From contig NC_063172.1 of the NCBI RefSeq assembly GCF_023159225.1, forward strand, positions 40,057,832-40,121,831: a DNA stretch of 64,000 nt, given 5' to 3'. Below, one piece after another: positions 1 to 14,000 of the stretch (positions are counted from its first letter, which is position 1; the number at the start of each line of letters is the position of its first letter). The translations under genes and the position numbers were made by a program. The notes under the pieces were generated by a model. It made no database searches. It saw only the letters and a program-made list of their open reading frames with translations, and had not been told where the DNA came from. The stretch is from Perognathus longimembris pacificus. Its lineage: Eukaryota > Chordata > Mammalia > Rodentia > Heteromyidae.

Positions 1-154
1 TCCATGGTTTCTTTTTGCTCAAGGCTAGCACTCTGCCACTTGAGCCGCAGCACCACTTCTGGCCGTTTTCTATATATGTGGTGCTGGGGAATCGAACCCA
101 GGGCTTTATGTATATAAGGCAGGCGCTCTTGCCACTAGGCCATATTCCCAGCCC
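1..154 (-). mobile_element. IDL-Geo SINE, cut by the window edge
   Basis: Reverse-oriented copy starting inside the Geo monomer and ending at the ID-like head (GGGGCTGGGAATATGGCC read on the minus strand). It has several differences from the next copy. It is followed directly by the sequence that forms the target-site duplication of the second copy. Confidence 0.85.
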
Positions 155-169
155 CTATTTAACATGTTT

Positions 170-382
170 TTTTTTTGTTTTTTTTTTTTTTGCCAGTCCT
201 GGGCCTTGGACTCTGGGCCTGAGCACCGTCCCTGGCTTCTTTTTGCTCAAGGCTAGCACTCTGCCACTTGAGCCACAGCGCCACTTCTGGCCATTTTCTG
301 TATATGTGGTGCTGGGGAATTGAACCCAGGGCCTCATGTATACGAGGCAAGCACTCTTGCCACTAGGCCATATCCCCAGCCC
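170..382 (-). mobile_element. IDL-Geo SINE with target-site duplication
   Basis: Complete dimer with its T-rich tail on the left. It is flanked by perfect 15-bp direct repeats CTATTTAACATGTTT at 155-169 and 383-397. It sits immediately beside the truncated copy at 1-154. Confidence 0.9.
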
Positions 383-621
383 CTATTTAACATGTTTTAA
401 GAAATAAATCTACTTGTGTTTTACTTAAATGGTTTTAATGTAAGCCCTACGATTTGTGAAATATTAAGTTTAACCACCTCTCCTCAGTTGTATTTGCTGA
501 TATATATCAAACTATATAATTAGGATAATCTAAAAGTTCATTTTGTGTACTTCCTAAGACCATCATAATACATGACAATGCGAAAAAAAATAAAAGAAAA
601 TACAATATTATAACATCTTAC

Positions 622-807
622 CTGTAAATTTGCTGCTGTTTCCTGCTTCAATTTGGAAACTTCTGCAAGTTTTGATTTTTGTTCTTTCACCATGCAGGTC
701 AGATCTTTTATTAAAGAAGAGGATTCATTTTCTTTTCGTTGGGCCCAAATAAGGGCATGTTTACTCTTGGCTAACTCTGTTGCCACATTCTGAAAACCAT
801 CTTTAAC
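622..807 (-). CDS. LRRCC1: LRRCC1 exon 13, coiled coil; last exon in the window
   Basis: 186 bp, residues 652-713, phase 0 at both ends. VKDGFQNVATELAKSKHALI and KLAEVSKLKQETAANLQ are near-verbatim family sequence. Acceptor ATACAG, donor GTAAGA at 621. About 320 more residues of the coiled coil should be encoded left of position 1. Confidence 0.95.
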
Positions 808-3800
808 CTGTATTTCAAAATTGCATTATAAATGTCAATCCTATGTACAATTAGGAAATACTTGCATACAGAGGTTTATGTCTTTCATTTTCATAGTCAA
901 TTTTAGTAAAAGGGTAAGTTTGCTTTAATCTACAAATGTTAATGATGAAACTCACATAGTGAGGTTAAGTCACTGGTCCAAAGTTATCAGAGAAAGTGCA
1001 CCTAAGACCAGAATTCATTATGGCAAGTACTTAAGTGTGCTGTATGCCAGCCATTGTTCTATGTACTATAATAAGACAGTGAGCAACACAGACTAAAAAA
1101 TCTTTGGAAAGTTACATTCTCATTTTACATTGTGGATGTTGTGATCAGCATAAACAAGGAAAGTTCAAGGATGGAATGGTGCAGGTCAATGAAAAAAAGC
1201 TCTTAAAGTAATATAGGTGAAAGGAGTTAAGAGAATAAGTTTAGAATTTAGGTGAAAGGTCCGTGCTGTGGATATAATAAACAATTTACCAAGAGATTGA
1301 TTGTGTCTTCAAAAGAACATAATTGAAAATTGGGCAGCCCAATAACAAAAGTTTGGAGAAATGAGAGAAACCAACTAGAGACTGCAAAGAAGTAAAATAA
1401 TAGGAAGCCTAGAAAGCCAAGGAATGGTGTGCTGACAATCAAGAGAAGTGTCTGGAGGGAAGGGACAGAGCAACTCTGTCCGTGGGCTGCTCCTAGGTCG
1501 AATCAGATAAATAATACATTGATAACTTTAAACGCTGTGGATGTTGTTGCCTTCTCAATACAGCAATGCTAGTAGAGCAGTACAAACAAAAGCCTAATCA
1601 AAACATGTTAGCAATGAAGGAACTAAACTAGGGAGAGCAAATCTATGCCTTTGAGATGTTCTATTCCAAATGAAAACAGAGAAACAAGGTGGTAGCCAAA
1701 CAGGATCAAGACAGTGTTCTCAAAATGAGAAAAATCAAAGCATCTTCTCAAGCAGAAGGGAATGGTCAAATAAAAAGGAAAAAGTGCTGCTATAAGAAAA
1801 GCCAAATCCTCATGTAGGCAAGAGAAAATGGGTTCTAGTTTATTGCTGGTGTGATGGGTATTAGCAGCAAGGGACTCTAGCAGCGAACCCCTCTATAGCA
1901 GGGCTTGCCTGATCTTCTGTAGGGAGCCAGACACTGAACTGTTAGGCCCAGCAGGCCAAGTCATCTGGTCTCCACTGCAAGTATCTACTCAGCTTTTGTG
2001 CTACAAAGCAGCCACAGATAATGTGTAAACAAATAGGGCTCCTTTACAATAAAACTATTAAAGTAAATATGCAGTGGGCTATATTCAGCCTTATGGGTTT
2101 CAGGTTTGCCAACGTCTGCTATATAGAAATTGGAGAGAATTCAGGTTTTCCAGGTCTTATTCCAGTGTTCATTATATTTCAACATTTATAATCATAATTG
2201 ATTTTTGCAATACCAATGAAGATTACCTGTTATACATGTGAGGAAACTAAGGCTCTAGGACTTTATGTCATTTTTTTAAAGTCAAACAGCTAGCATAGTG
2301 TTATGTTTCTGAAATATAGTCTCATTGCCTCCTTATCAAATTATGTATTTTTACTAATTGTTTCCAATAAAGATACCAATTCTTACATCTCTGAATCTTC
2401 GAGCTTCAACAGTTAAAGCAATACGAAATTCATTTTCTAAATCCAAGTACTGTTGGTTTAATATATCAATTTTTTCTTGGTATTCTTTTCTTTCTTTCTC
2501 ATGCTTTCTTTCTTGTTTTGCTAGCTCCTTAGCTAAAGCATCCTGGAATTCTGTATCATTCAAAAAATCCCTTGTTTCAAGTTCCTTTCTGGAATGAAAA
2601 ACAAATACAAATCAAAGGATATTATTTATGTAAAAAAACTTAAAAATTTTAAAAATACTTCTTAATATTTTGTATTATCCAACTTTATTTTAGAGGTCAG
2701 GTCTTCATTTTGAAATACAGAAATTGGGTATAGGTCCATTAAGGAAAAATTTGGGTTTTTGTATAGTTTTTTTAACATGGCCTTTTATAGAAAATGTCCA
2801 TTGAACCTTGCCCTAAAGGAATGAAAACAAACTAAATTAACTAATAGTTACTTGGGTGTCCATTACAGTAATTTCTCTATACACACTGATGAGTGTTTAT
2901 TTGTGCTTAGAGCAATAAGAAATTAGCTTGTGATGTCTCAATTATAAACCTCAAATAGTGACAAAAGTCACCTCATTTTCTAGCTACTAGTTCTTGCTAT
3001 GAGGTTGATTCTAATGCACACATGAATTTGGTATTTTCCATGAGGTCATTATATCAGACTTCACAACAGTTAACAGTCTTTACATATGTAAGGGAGCTAT
3101 TGATATTTATCTATTTTTGTTTTGTTTTTGGCCAGTCCTGGGGCTTGGACTCAGGGCCAGAGCACTGTCCCTGGCTTCTTTTTGCTCAAGGCTAGCACTC
3201 TGCCACTTGAGCCACAGCACCACTCTGGCCATTTTCTGTATATGTGGTGCTTGGGAATTGAACCCAGGGCCTCACGTATATGAGGCAAGCACTCTTGCCA
3301 CTAGGCCATATCCCCAGCCCGAGTTATTGATATTTAAAAATAGATAAAGAAAGGTACTAGTTTCACACCTCCAACATATTTTTCACTTACCTATGTTCCT
3401 GTTGTTTCAATGCCAGAAGTTGATGAAGTTGTTGTACTTGTTCTTTTTCTTGGTGAAGTGAAGTTCGAAGTAAGTTTATTTCTCTATCAGCAGCTGAAGC
3501 TTTGAGTTCCACCTCTTGGATAAGTCTCATCTGAGGAAATACATATAATTATAATACTTATAAAGCACTAGCCTTGAACTAAAGAGCTCAGGGACAGCAC
3601 CCAGGCCCAGAGCTCGAGCCCCTCACTGACAAAGAAGTAAAATGAAAAAGCAATTATAATTTTTAGATAACAATCTCTGTTTTCATGCTAGTTTCCATAT
3701 GTGGAACTTAAATGGATTAAGGTGATTTAAAAATTTTATTAGGTTAACACTGTGCTCACACAACCTTGGTCTTATACACTAGCATTAAATACTGTTCATC

Positions 3801-5022
3801 TATGTAACAGAGTCTGATGAGAATATCTGTAAGCATGAAAATAACATTCTTTCAAGCACCCAAACACTCAAAATCTACCTCTGGTAAAACAGAAAACCAA
3901 CTGGAATGTTTATATCATTTTGTTTAGTGTTTTGACATTATTCAATAAGCAACATGACTGCTATATAATAGTTTAAGTTTTTGCATATAGTTTAATGTCA
4001 TTTAGGTTTACTATATGTAAGTTTCTTTCAGTTAGAAACTGAATTTGTTATTCTATATCATTGATTAAAAAAAAAGAAATACCTGTGCTGTCTGCTGTTG
4101 ACCTTTTTGCCTTTCCATTTTTTCTAATGCTCTTTCTAGAGTTCTTAAGTGTTTAATGTGATCCTCTTGTTGGTCTCTTGCTTTCATTAGTTCAATAGTT
4201 AGTTTTTTAATTTCATTCTGAAGTTTGTGGACCATAATTTCAAGTTGCGACTTGGAATGTCTCTCTCTCAAAATAATGTCCTTTAGTCTAAAGCAGAAAT
4301 TGTATGTGGTAGTAAGTACATTATGCACAACAAAATGATATGTTATTGACAATATTAAAGTTTACAGTAGAAATATCTGAGGTATGTTTCAAACTCTACA
4401 GCAAAAATGGCTAATAAACTGGGTAGTGGTGGTCCATGCCTATAATCCTAACGACTTAGGAGGCTGAGATCTGAGGATCACACTATCAAGCCAGCCAGGG
4501 CAGGAAAGCACTTGAGATTCTTGTCTCCAATTAACCACTAGGAAACCAGAAATGGTGCTGTAGCACAAGGTAGGAGAGCGCTAGCTTTGAGCAAAGAGCT
4601 CAAGGACAGCACTCAAGCCCTGAGTCCAAGCCCCATGAGTGACAAAATAAAATAAAAAGTATGGCTAATAAGCAATACATGCCTTTCTCCCGTCTCTGAA
4701 TCTAATGGGCCCAAAGGAAAAACACTCAAACATAAATTAGTGAAATGTTGTCTTACATAAACTTTACAAAATACTTAATGTATACCAGGCACTGGTATTC
4801 AAGGGTTTCTTTTTCCTTTTGGTGCCTGTCCTTGAGATTCTTTTTCTCAAGGCTAGCACTCTACCACATGAGAGCCACAGTACCACTTTTGGATTCTTCT
4901 GAGTAGTTTATTGGAGATAAGAGTCTCATTGCAATGCTGGCTTCGAGTCTCAATCCTCAGATCTCAGCCTCCTGAGTGGGTAGGATTGCAAGCATGAGCC
5001 ACCAGTGCTCTAAGTATGTAAG

Positions 5023-5061
<39 letters not shown>

Positions 5062-8000
5062 TGCGCGCACACTAGTTGTAGGGCTTGAACTTAGAGCCTG
5101 GACACAGTTCCTGAGCTTATTTTTTGCTCAACTCTAGCACTCTACCACAGGTCCACATCTGTTTCTTTGGTGGTCAATGGGAGATAAGTGTCCGATAGAC
5201 CTTCCCACTCAGTTGAACTATGATCTTAAGATCTCAGCCTTCTGAATTACTAGGATTACAGTGTGAGCCACTGGTGTCTTGTGGCATGTAGATTTTTTAA
5301 TATAGTACACAAATGAATAAGATAGTCTCTGCCTTCGAGAAACTCAGAATCAGGTAAAGGGAACACAAACACAGATGGACATATAGCTATGTGAAAAAAA
5401 TATTGTATGATTACCTGCAACAAAACTTTGTATCACTCATACACCAAGTATTGATCCTAGATTTGTAATAGAACCCATTGATAAGAGTTGAAAACTATTA
5501 ACTAGTTTTAAAAAAAAGGGAACATTTATTGACTTATATAACCAAAGTGGATGGCACTATTCTGAGGGAACAATGAAACGAAGAACATAGTTCTATTAGG
5601 ATACTTTATATCTGATCCCCTACAGGCTGGATTCCTTATAGGCTATGTTTGGCAATGGGATAATGCAATGAGGCCATAAACATCTCCAGGCTCACATTCT
5701 AATAGCTCTGAGATCCACTGAAATAAAAACGCCTAGAACAAGCTTTGCTCATAAAAAAATATGAAAATACAAATGATTTCCCTTCTATTATCTCATGACT
5801 CAGTGACAGGTCTCTACAAACTTGTCATTGCATAATGTTGACTTATCTGTAAGCAAGCAAGAGTACCTCTGTCCTTACATAGTCAGAGTACCATTAATTT
5901 ATCTGTCCTCTTCTCTCCTCCTTGCCTAGTATCAATTCAGAGACAGCAATTCTCAAAACACAAAAAACGGTAGGATGGTAAGTGTTTGTAGCACAGTATG
6001 TCATAGCTTGAAGAATTATGTTGAAGTTCTTACAGAATACGTACTAGGTATAATAGTTTTCTTTATATAACACAAACATATAACATCTAAGACAAACAGG
6101 CAGGAAGGGAAAAAATAGCACATTGGTTTCAAACAAGTTTACTGGTAAAATGAAAATTGGACTGGAAGTGCGCACATCAATTTACTATTCCAATGAGATC
6201 TTTTAAGACATGAAATGGAACCAAAAACAACTTCTAAACTGGACTTGTTGCAAATATCTAGTATAGTAACCTAGTATTCATGGAAGGATAAGTTGAGACA
6301 AAAATCAATAGGCACTCTGGAAAAAAAATCTTACAACCATTAAAGCAAAGGCATAACTTTAAAGTAATTATAGAAAAAAGGAGGAAAAGTTATTATAATT
6401 TAGAAAACTAGTATTTTCAGAGAACGAAATAAGACAGATTTGAAAGCACTAAATTTTAAATCAAAGGAAAACCATATACATGTAAAAATAATGGCTGTTT
6501 AAACTAAGATATTCCAGTTGTAGGTATTTTTTGTGCTATGAGACACCATTAGATTTATATACTTTTCCATTACCTATCTGTGGTAAGCAGAGCCAGGCTA
6601 TGAACATCTGTTTTTACACTTGCTTGTTTGTGTAGTTCATCAATATACTCCATAAGCTGCTTTTCAGCTTGCTCAGCTTTCCATCTCATCTCTCTCTCTT
6701 CGTCTAGTTGTTCAATAAGGGACTGAAAGCAAAAAACAGCGTTACATGAATTTGGACAATTACCTAGCTTCTCATGGTGTCAGTTTATTTTTTTAAATTA
6801 TGTACCAGTAATAGCATCTATTTCAAAGAGCCATGATGAGAATTATATTAATGAAAGTAAAACATACAGGACAGTGCAGAACACAGTTTTTGGCACATAA
6901 CTATTCAATAAATGATAGTTGTTAGATATTATTGGCATAGTGATTTTTATTTTTTCTCAGCATTAAAGTCTCTAGAGTTGAGAATAAGGGGAGGAATCAA
7001 GTAGCAACAGATGTGTGAAGGAAATTCTGTAACTTTCTGACATGCTACCTATCATTATGATTAGTCATGCACTTTGTGTTAGTCCTAATTCATACCCGGT
7101 ATGTGTTGTCCTCGGAGAAACTCTTTTGTACTTTAATTATGTCAGTCTTCTGTTCTTCTAATTCTTGTAATTCATTACACTTTGCTAAAGATGATCTTAC
7201 ATATAAGTCTTTGAAGTAAGGTTGTTTCATTTTACGATTACCACTGCAGAGAATAAAACATAAGAAACCAAGGTATATTGCTTATACTGTTCTTTTAAAA
7301 TTTATCCAGTCATATATAAAAGTAGAGTACAAACATTAAATGCAAAAACAAGAGCAACCTTGAAAAACTTTATTAATTTTATAATTGGACTGCTTTAGTG
7401 ACTTGTAAATAATAGCCTCAAGGTTTTAAAGAAAGGTACTGATTTGACAAATTATCTTTCAGAATTTGGTGTCTGACATATTCAGATGGAAAATTCTTAA
7501 AATACAATAGAGTAATTTTAAAAAGTATTGACAGTACTTGGGGGTCATAATAAAATGGTAAATTAAAAAGTATACAGGTAACACATTACACAATAGAGTA
7601 AACATACAATATCACTAGTCATACTGAATGATTGTGCTTGTAGATAAAAATGTAATTAGTTTTAGAGGTCACAAGAATGTTTCTATCAGGTGATAAAAAA
7701 ACCTCAAACTGTCATCCTTACCATTTCCACTTCCAGAGCAGCAGAAATGTAGGTATGCTCTACGAAATCCATACAAATAGAGTACATTAAAAAAAGCAAA
7801 GAAACTGACATGTTGAGTGCCTGGTGGCTCATGCCTGTAATCTTAGTAACTCAGGAGGCAGAGATCTGAGAGTTGTGGTCCAAAGCCAGCCCTGGCAGGA
7901 AGTTCTCCTAAGACCATTATTTCCATTTAATTAACAAAAAGCCAGAAGAGGAGCTGTGGTATAAGCAGTAGAATGCTAGCTTTGAGAGAAAGAGGGGGGA

Positions 8001-11000
8001 GAAAAAAAAAAAAAAAAGAAAACAAGCTCAGGGACAGGGTCCAGGCCCTGCACCAAAAAACAAAGAAACGGAGGCAGGTACATTTTACCAGAGGGGAGAA
8101 TGGTAGAAGGGGTAACACTAATCAAGATACACTGTATATATAAATTGACACGGTGAACTGAAAACCCTTTGTAAAACTATTTAAATATAATGTTTATTGT
8201 ACCTGCTCCAGACTACAAGGTTTTCTGAACAAAGTGTCATAATGATCTCAATTATGAACTATAGATACGAAATTACTTTATCCTGATGTTATCAAACACC
8301 ACAATCTTACTCACCCTGATCCTAAGTTTAGTAGGTACTATCTAAAGAAACTTCCTATCTAGATCTGCCTAAAGAGAGAGAAAAGCTTAGTCATAACAGT
8401 CTATCAAGTCCATCAGTAATCTCAAGTCTATCAATCTTATTTCCCACTGTAAATGAATGCAGGAAAGGTTTCAGTTGTTAGTTTCTATAGGGATTTGTTC
8501 TAAGATCCCTTTTAGATATCAAAATCTGCAGACATTCAAGTCACACAAAATGTTGTAATCTAGATCTAACTTACACATACAGGGCTATATTCAAGTGTAC
8601 TCAACACAAATATATTTGTAGAAGTATGGTACATGCAGGGGAGAATCCAAATGGTGTAACTCCTTAAATAAATGAACTGACAGTCCAACAAAATGAATAC
8701 CAGGAAACTGGTACTTAAGATGTGTGTGTAGGGGAGGTCACAGGAGAGGGGACAGAAGAAGATATGGGGATGGGAAGTACAGTCATAATATTCAATGAAT
8801 ATCCTATGACACTAAGAAAATTGAGGGAAGGGATTGAGTTGGGACAGATTGGAGGGGTGAATTAGTCAAGATGTGTTGTAATTATAAGCTAAGTTGTTGC
8901 ATGGCATTCCTTTCTACAACTACTTCAATACAAATATAATAAAACTGATAATTTTAACAAAAAATTGATAAAACCATGCTACTTATAAGATGTAATATTT
9001 GTATATAACATACATATAACATCAAGTACACTGCTAATCATTCCTATATTAATTATAATACCTGGTACAACAACAAATGCTATGCTAGCTTTGCTACATT
9101 ATTTAGAGAACAGTTACAAGAAAAAACTCTCATATTCAGCATGGAGCAGTTATAGGAGTAATAATGTAACATTTTTTTTCCCACCAGAACTTAAGACTCC
9201 TTGTATGCAGAACCTGTGGGGGTAGATGTGGAGATGGACTATAGTAATCAGATCTGAGAGAATAAAGATAAAAAGGATTATCTCTGATGTCAGTAAAGTA
9301 ATAAATATATCACCAGGAGATAGCTCCAAGGAAGAACCCAGCCATACTGACTTCTGGTTGTGTATTTTCTTTGGAACTAAAATCAGTACCTTATAAATGG
9401 GCTATTGTTTCTACCATGATGCTTAATAGTTTGAATAGTTCTCCCATAGTATGGGTTTCTTGATCTTCTAGCAACTTTTTTATTACATTCTTTTCTGTTT
9501 CCATAATCACTTTCAGAAGTTATATCTGTGTCTCTTTTTGGTTCAAGATCTTTTTCAGGAACACCATCTATTAAACAATTAGAAGTCTAGAGTAACAAAA
9601 AAGAAAACAACAAAATTTGTTAAAAGCTCAATTTAGTATAAAAGTCAAAATTTAAAATTTTCGTAAATTCTAAGACATTTTACAAGATTAAAGGTTCACA
9701 AACTAGGTATGCTTTATTTAAAGACAAGAAATTCTGCTTCTGGCATGGACACAAGCAAGCTTCTACCAGGTTGGTTCTCCTAGAAACAATTAGAAACTCT
9801 AGAAAATAAAAACAGAAAACAAAACCAAAACATGACAACAACAAAAAGTAAATGAAAACTATATGAAGACCTTGAAAAGTGAACAAAACAATATTATTCT
9901 AGAAGAATGTTGACACTTAGAAAATAGACTTGAATGGGATTATATGGTAATCAGAACCACCCATGGAAACAAAGTCTCAGACAGGACAAAATAGAATTTT
10001 TGGGGATGCCTGTCCTGCTCTGTCCCTGAGCTTTTTTTGCTCAAGGCTAGTGATCTACCACTGGAGCCATTTATGGCTGTTTTGGTGGTTTAGTGGCGAT
10101 AAAAGCCTCAGAGTTTCCTGCCTGGGCTGGCATCAAACCATGATCCTCAGATCTCAGCCGCCTGAGTAGTTTGGATTACAGGTGTTAGCCACTGGTGTCC
10201 AGCTCAAAACAGATTTTTGGACCTGGAAAAGGAGAGGGACATAGGGGCAGACTACAAGTAGCCCTGTGAAGTATAAAAGAAATGAAGTATGAACTGCTGC
10301 CTACCAGGAAAAATTAGTTTAAGTCAAATCAACTTAATGCTAAAAACAAATATCAACACTCTTTGGAAGATGTTAATAGAATCTTCATAACTAAACATTC
10401 GCAAATGAATAGGATGTATTCCAAAATTATTCAGTGTAAATATGCATAAAAATAACCGATTGTCAAAAGAAAACGGAATCACTGGAGAACATTCCTAAGA
10501 TAACTCAAACTTTAAAACAGTAATGACATATTCAATTAAATGAAATTTGTCTTAATGAAAACAAAGTTCAGAAACAATTTTTATAGTTTTCTATAATTAA
10601 AACATATATATGAAGAAAAAAACTGACATTAGAATGAAGCAATATGAAAAGAAAAAGTGAACATGAAGTTCAGTAGAGATAAAATGAACATGAAGTTCTG
10701 TGGATGAGAATATAGTGGTTGAAGTTCTGCGTAAAACATAACCAAAAGCATTTTCTAAACCCTCCTCTTCCTAATCTTTTATAAAAAAATTGAAATTCAG
10801 TTATAGCATTTGGTAGGTTGAGGCAGGAGGAGGTTCATGAGTTGTTTTTTTTTTTTTGGCCAGTCCTGGGCCTTGGACTCAGGGCCTGAGCACTGTCCCT
10901 GGCTTCTTCCAGCTCAAGGCTAGCACTCTGCCACTTGAGCCACAGCGCCGCTTCTGGCCGTTTTCTGTATATGTGGTGCTGGGGAATCGAACCTAGGGCC

Positions 11001-14000
11001 TCGTGTATCCGAGGCAGGCACTCTTGCCACTAGGCTATATCCCCAGCCCGGTTCATGAGTTTTAATGCCAGTCTAAGCTACAAGTTGAGACTGTCTCAAA
11101 AAAAAAAAAAATAAAAAAATAACCAGCCTCAAACAGAAAAGCAAACCCAAAACTCACTAACAAATTCCTAGGCTACACTGATACTGAATTAATGATCTGA
11201 TCTGTAATCCATACTATACCCTTCTTTCTAGAAGGCAAAGAAATAATCCACTGCATTCAATGAAATGTAGTGCTCAAGGCTGGTAGACAATCATTATGCA
11301 TTAGAATAAAAATATTAATAACAAGGACTAAAGATCCAGATATTCTATGAATTAAAATTCATTCTGTTAGTGTATAGATTTGAAAAACAACAACAAAAAA
11401 AACAACCCTTGAGCATGGCATGGGTGGCTCATGCGGGTGGCTCATGCCTGTAATTGTAGCTACTCAGGAGGCTGAGATCTGATTATGGTTCAAAGCCAGC
11501 CCAGGCAGGAAAGTCCATGAGACTCTTATCTCCAATAAACTACTCAGAAAAAGCTGGAAGTGGCACTGGCTCAAGTGGTAGAGCTCTGGCCTTCAGCACA
11601 AAGAAACTCAGGGACAGTGTCTAGGCACAGAGTTCAAGGCCCAGGACCAGCAAAAAAGCCAAACCAAACCAACCCCAAAACAAAAATACCCTAAATCAGT
11701 AGCAATGATATAGAATGATTAACAATTCAGGAAAGTAAGAGATTATAGTTTTGCTGAAAACTGAAACTGAAGCAGGAACTATGTAAGTGAATTTGCCTTT
11801 CAGTAGTGAATTCTAGAAGGTCTCTCTCTCTCTCTCTCTCCCTCCATTCCAGTACTTGGGATTGAATTTAGGGCCTGTGCTTTTTGCTCATGGCTGGCTT
11901 TCTACCATTTGAGCCACTGCCTCTAATTCTGGCTTTTTGCTAGTTAATTGGACATTACAGTCATTTGGATTTGTCTGCCTGGCTCTGAACCTTGGTTCTC
12001 GGATCTCAGCCTCCTTAGAGCCACCAGGACCCAAGGAGAAGTAGTTTCTACTAATAAGCAATGGAAAAGATAGACCAAAAGGAGATTAGGTTTATTTTGC
12101 ATTATCAAAGAGTCCTCAATTTACTTAAAGTTGAAATACAGAGTGAACAGAAGCAATGTGAAGTACTACAGAACAGGGCAAAGGGATTATATATGAAAGT
12201 ATGAAGAAAATGAAGAGTATGAAGAGAATGCATATTACAATTTTCTACCAAGATTACTATAAGCAAACCTATTTCTGTAAAGGAAAATACAAATGTATGC
12301 ACTGAAAAATTCAATAAAGATTGTTTCTCGTTGGTTAGCTTGTATGTTTTTATTTTATATTTGCTTAACTACTTTTCCTTCAGTAAGTATATAATGGGGC
12401 TTCAGGAAAGTTACCTCATTGAGAAGCTGTAAAATTTGGTCATCTAATTTCTGAAGTTTCATCTCATTCTGAAAATCATTTTCCTGGTTAATTTTCTCTG
12501 GCTCAGATGGACACACAGATAAAAATGATGTCATAACTGTTTCTGTTGGTGTACTTCCAAACTGCTCCATGGGAGGCAACACAGCAGGGGGTGATGATAC
12601 AACTGGTATACTATCAATGATCTATGTATAATACAGACATAAATCAGAATGCTTATAAATTTAAACTCACTTATACATTAAAGTCTGAAGGTGTATTAGG
12701 AAAAAAAACAATACTATACCTCATCTTCACTTATATTTTGGGGTGAGTCAGAAGAAACTAAGTTATCCAAAAGACCTTCTAAGCACTGTAGGTGTGATGT
12801 ATTCATTTCTGACAAATTTACTGGTTCACCGAATATATTTTTGCAATCTAATATTCTGAGCTGCGGCAATGTTTGAAGAATAATTTCTCTGTACCCTTGG
12901 AAACAAATTCAAAATAAAAATTTGAACATTTTAAAATATGTTAATTATTTTAAAATAGAGCTGCTATATCAGCTGAATGTAAAATTAGTTCCAGAAAGCA
13001 ATAAGGTTGCAAAGAAACACTATTTATTCAAGCTTTTCTAGCATGCTGTTACATATGAAAGAAATATGTCCTTCACCTTTCACATAGCCTCCTGCTATAG
13101 GCCATAATCATCATTTCTGAAAAATTACTTTAATGCTATGAATTCATGAGGCCCAGATACAATTTATCCTGTGAAGGAAGCTAAACAAGACATATATTTA
13201 TTTTTATATGAATAGTAACAAACCAAAGTGTCAGCATTTCCCTAATATAACAACCCCCTTGGCCTTATACATAAAAGCATTAAGATATATGCATCTATAT
13301 TCAATAATAACATGTTCAGTTTATTTTCCCTAAAGATGGAAAAAGGCAACACACTAGCATTCATAATTAAGTTAGAAGCATTTCAATTTTGCTCAAGTAT
13401 TTTAAAATCAAACAGTGATTTCAAAACTAATTAAGTGGCCAAATGACTGGGAAACTTCAAAAGGAAAATGAAATCTAGCAAATCAATATTAGTACTTTCA
13501 AGGGGAGAAAAGTAATTTTTTCATTGCTTCCCTTCAGTTTGAAGGTAAGTACCTAACTTAAAACAGGAAGTCAAAAAATAAAGATTCAAACAATTGGAAT
13601 TTGAGGATCTTAAGTAAGATGAAGGAAAAACAGAAAAATTTTAGGATTTCTTAAAAAAAAGTTTTCCCCAAAATTGTTCTCAAATCTGTCCTGATTTTTA
13701 GACACTTTATCATTCTTACATGGTCTCAAGAAAGTCTTCTTTCTTTTGGTGCTGGTTCTGGGTTTGAACTGGACATCTGAACTGTTTCTATGCTTTTCTG
13801 GTCAGGATAGTGCTCTACCACTTGAGCCACAGCTCCACTTCCTGTCTTTGCTAGTCAACTGGAGGTAAGAGTCTCATGGGCTGTCCTTTCCTGCTGGCTT
13901 TAAACACTGATCTTCAGATTTCAGTTTCCTGAGTAGCTAGAATCATAGGCATGAGCGACCAGGCTAAGGAAGGTAGTTATCAAGTGTTTGTCACATTGCA

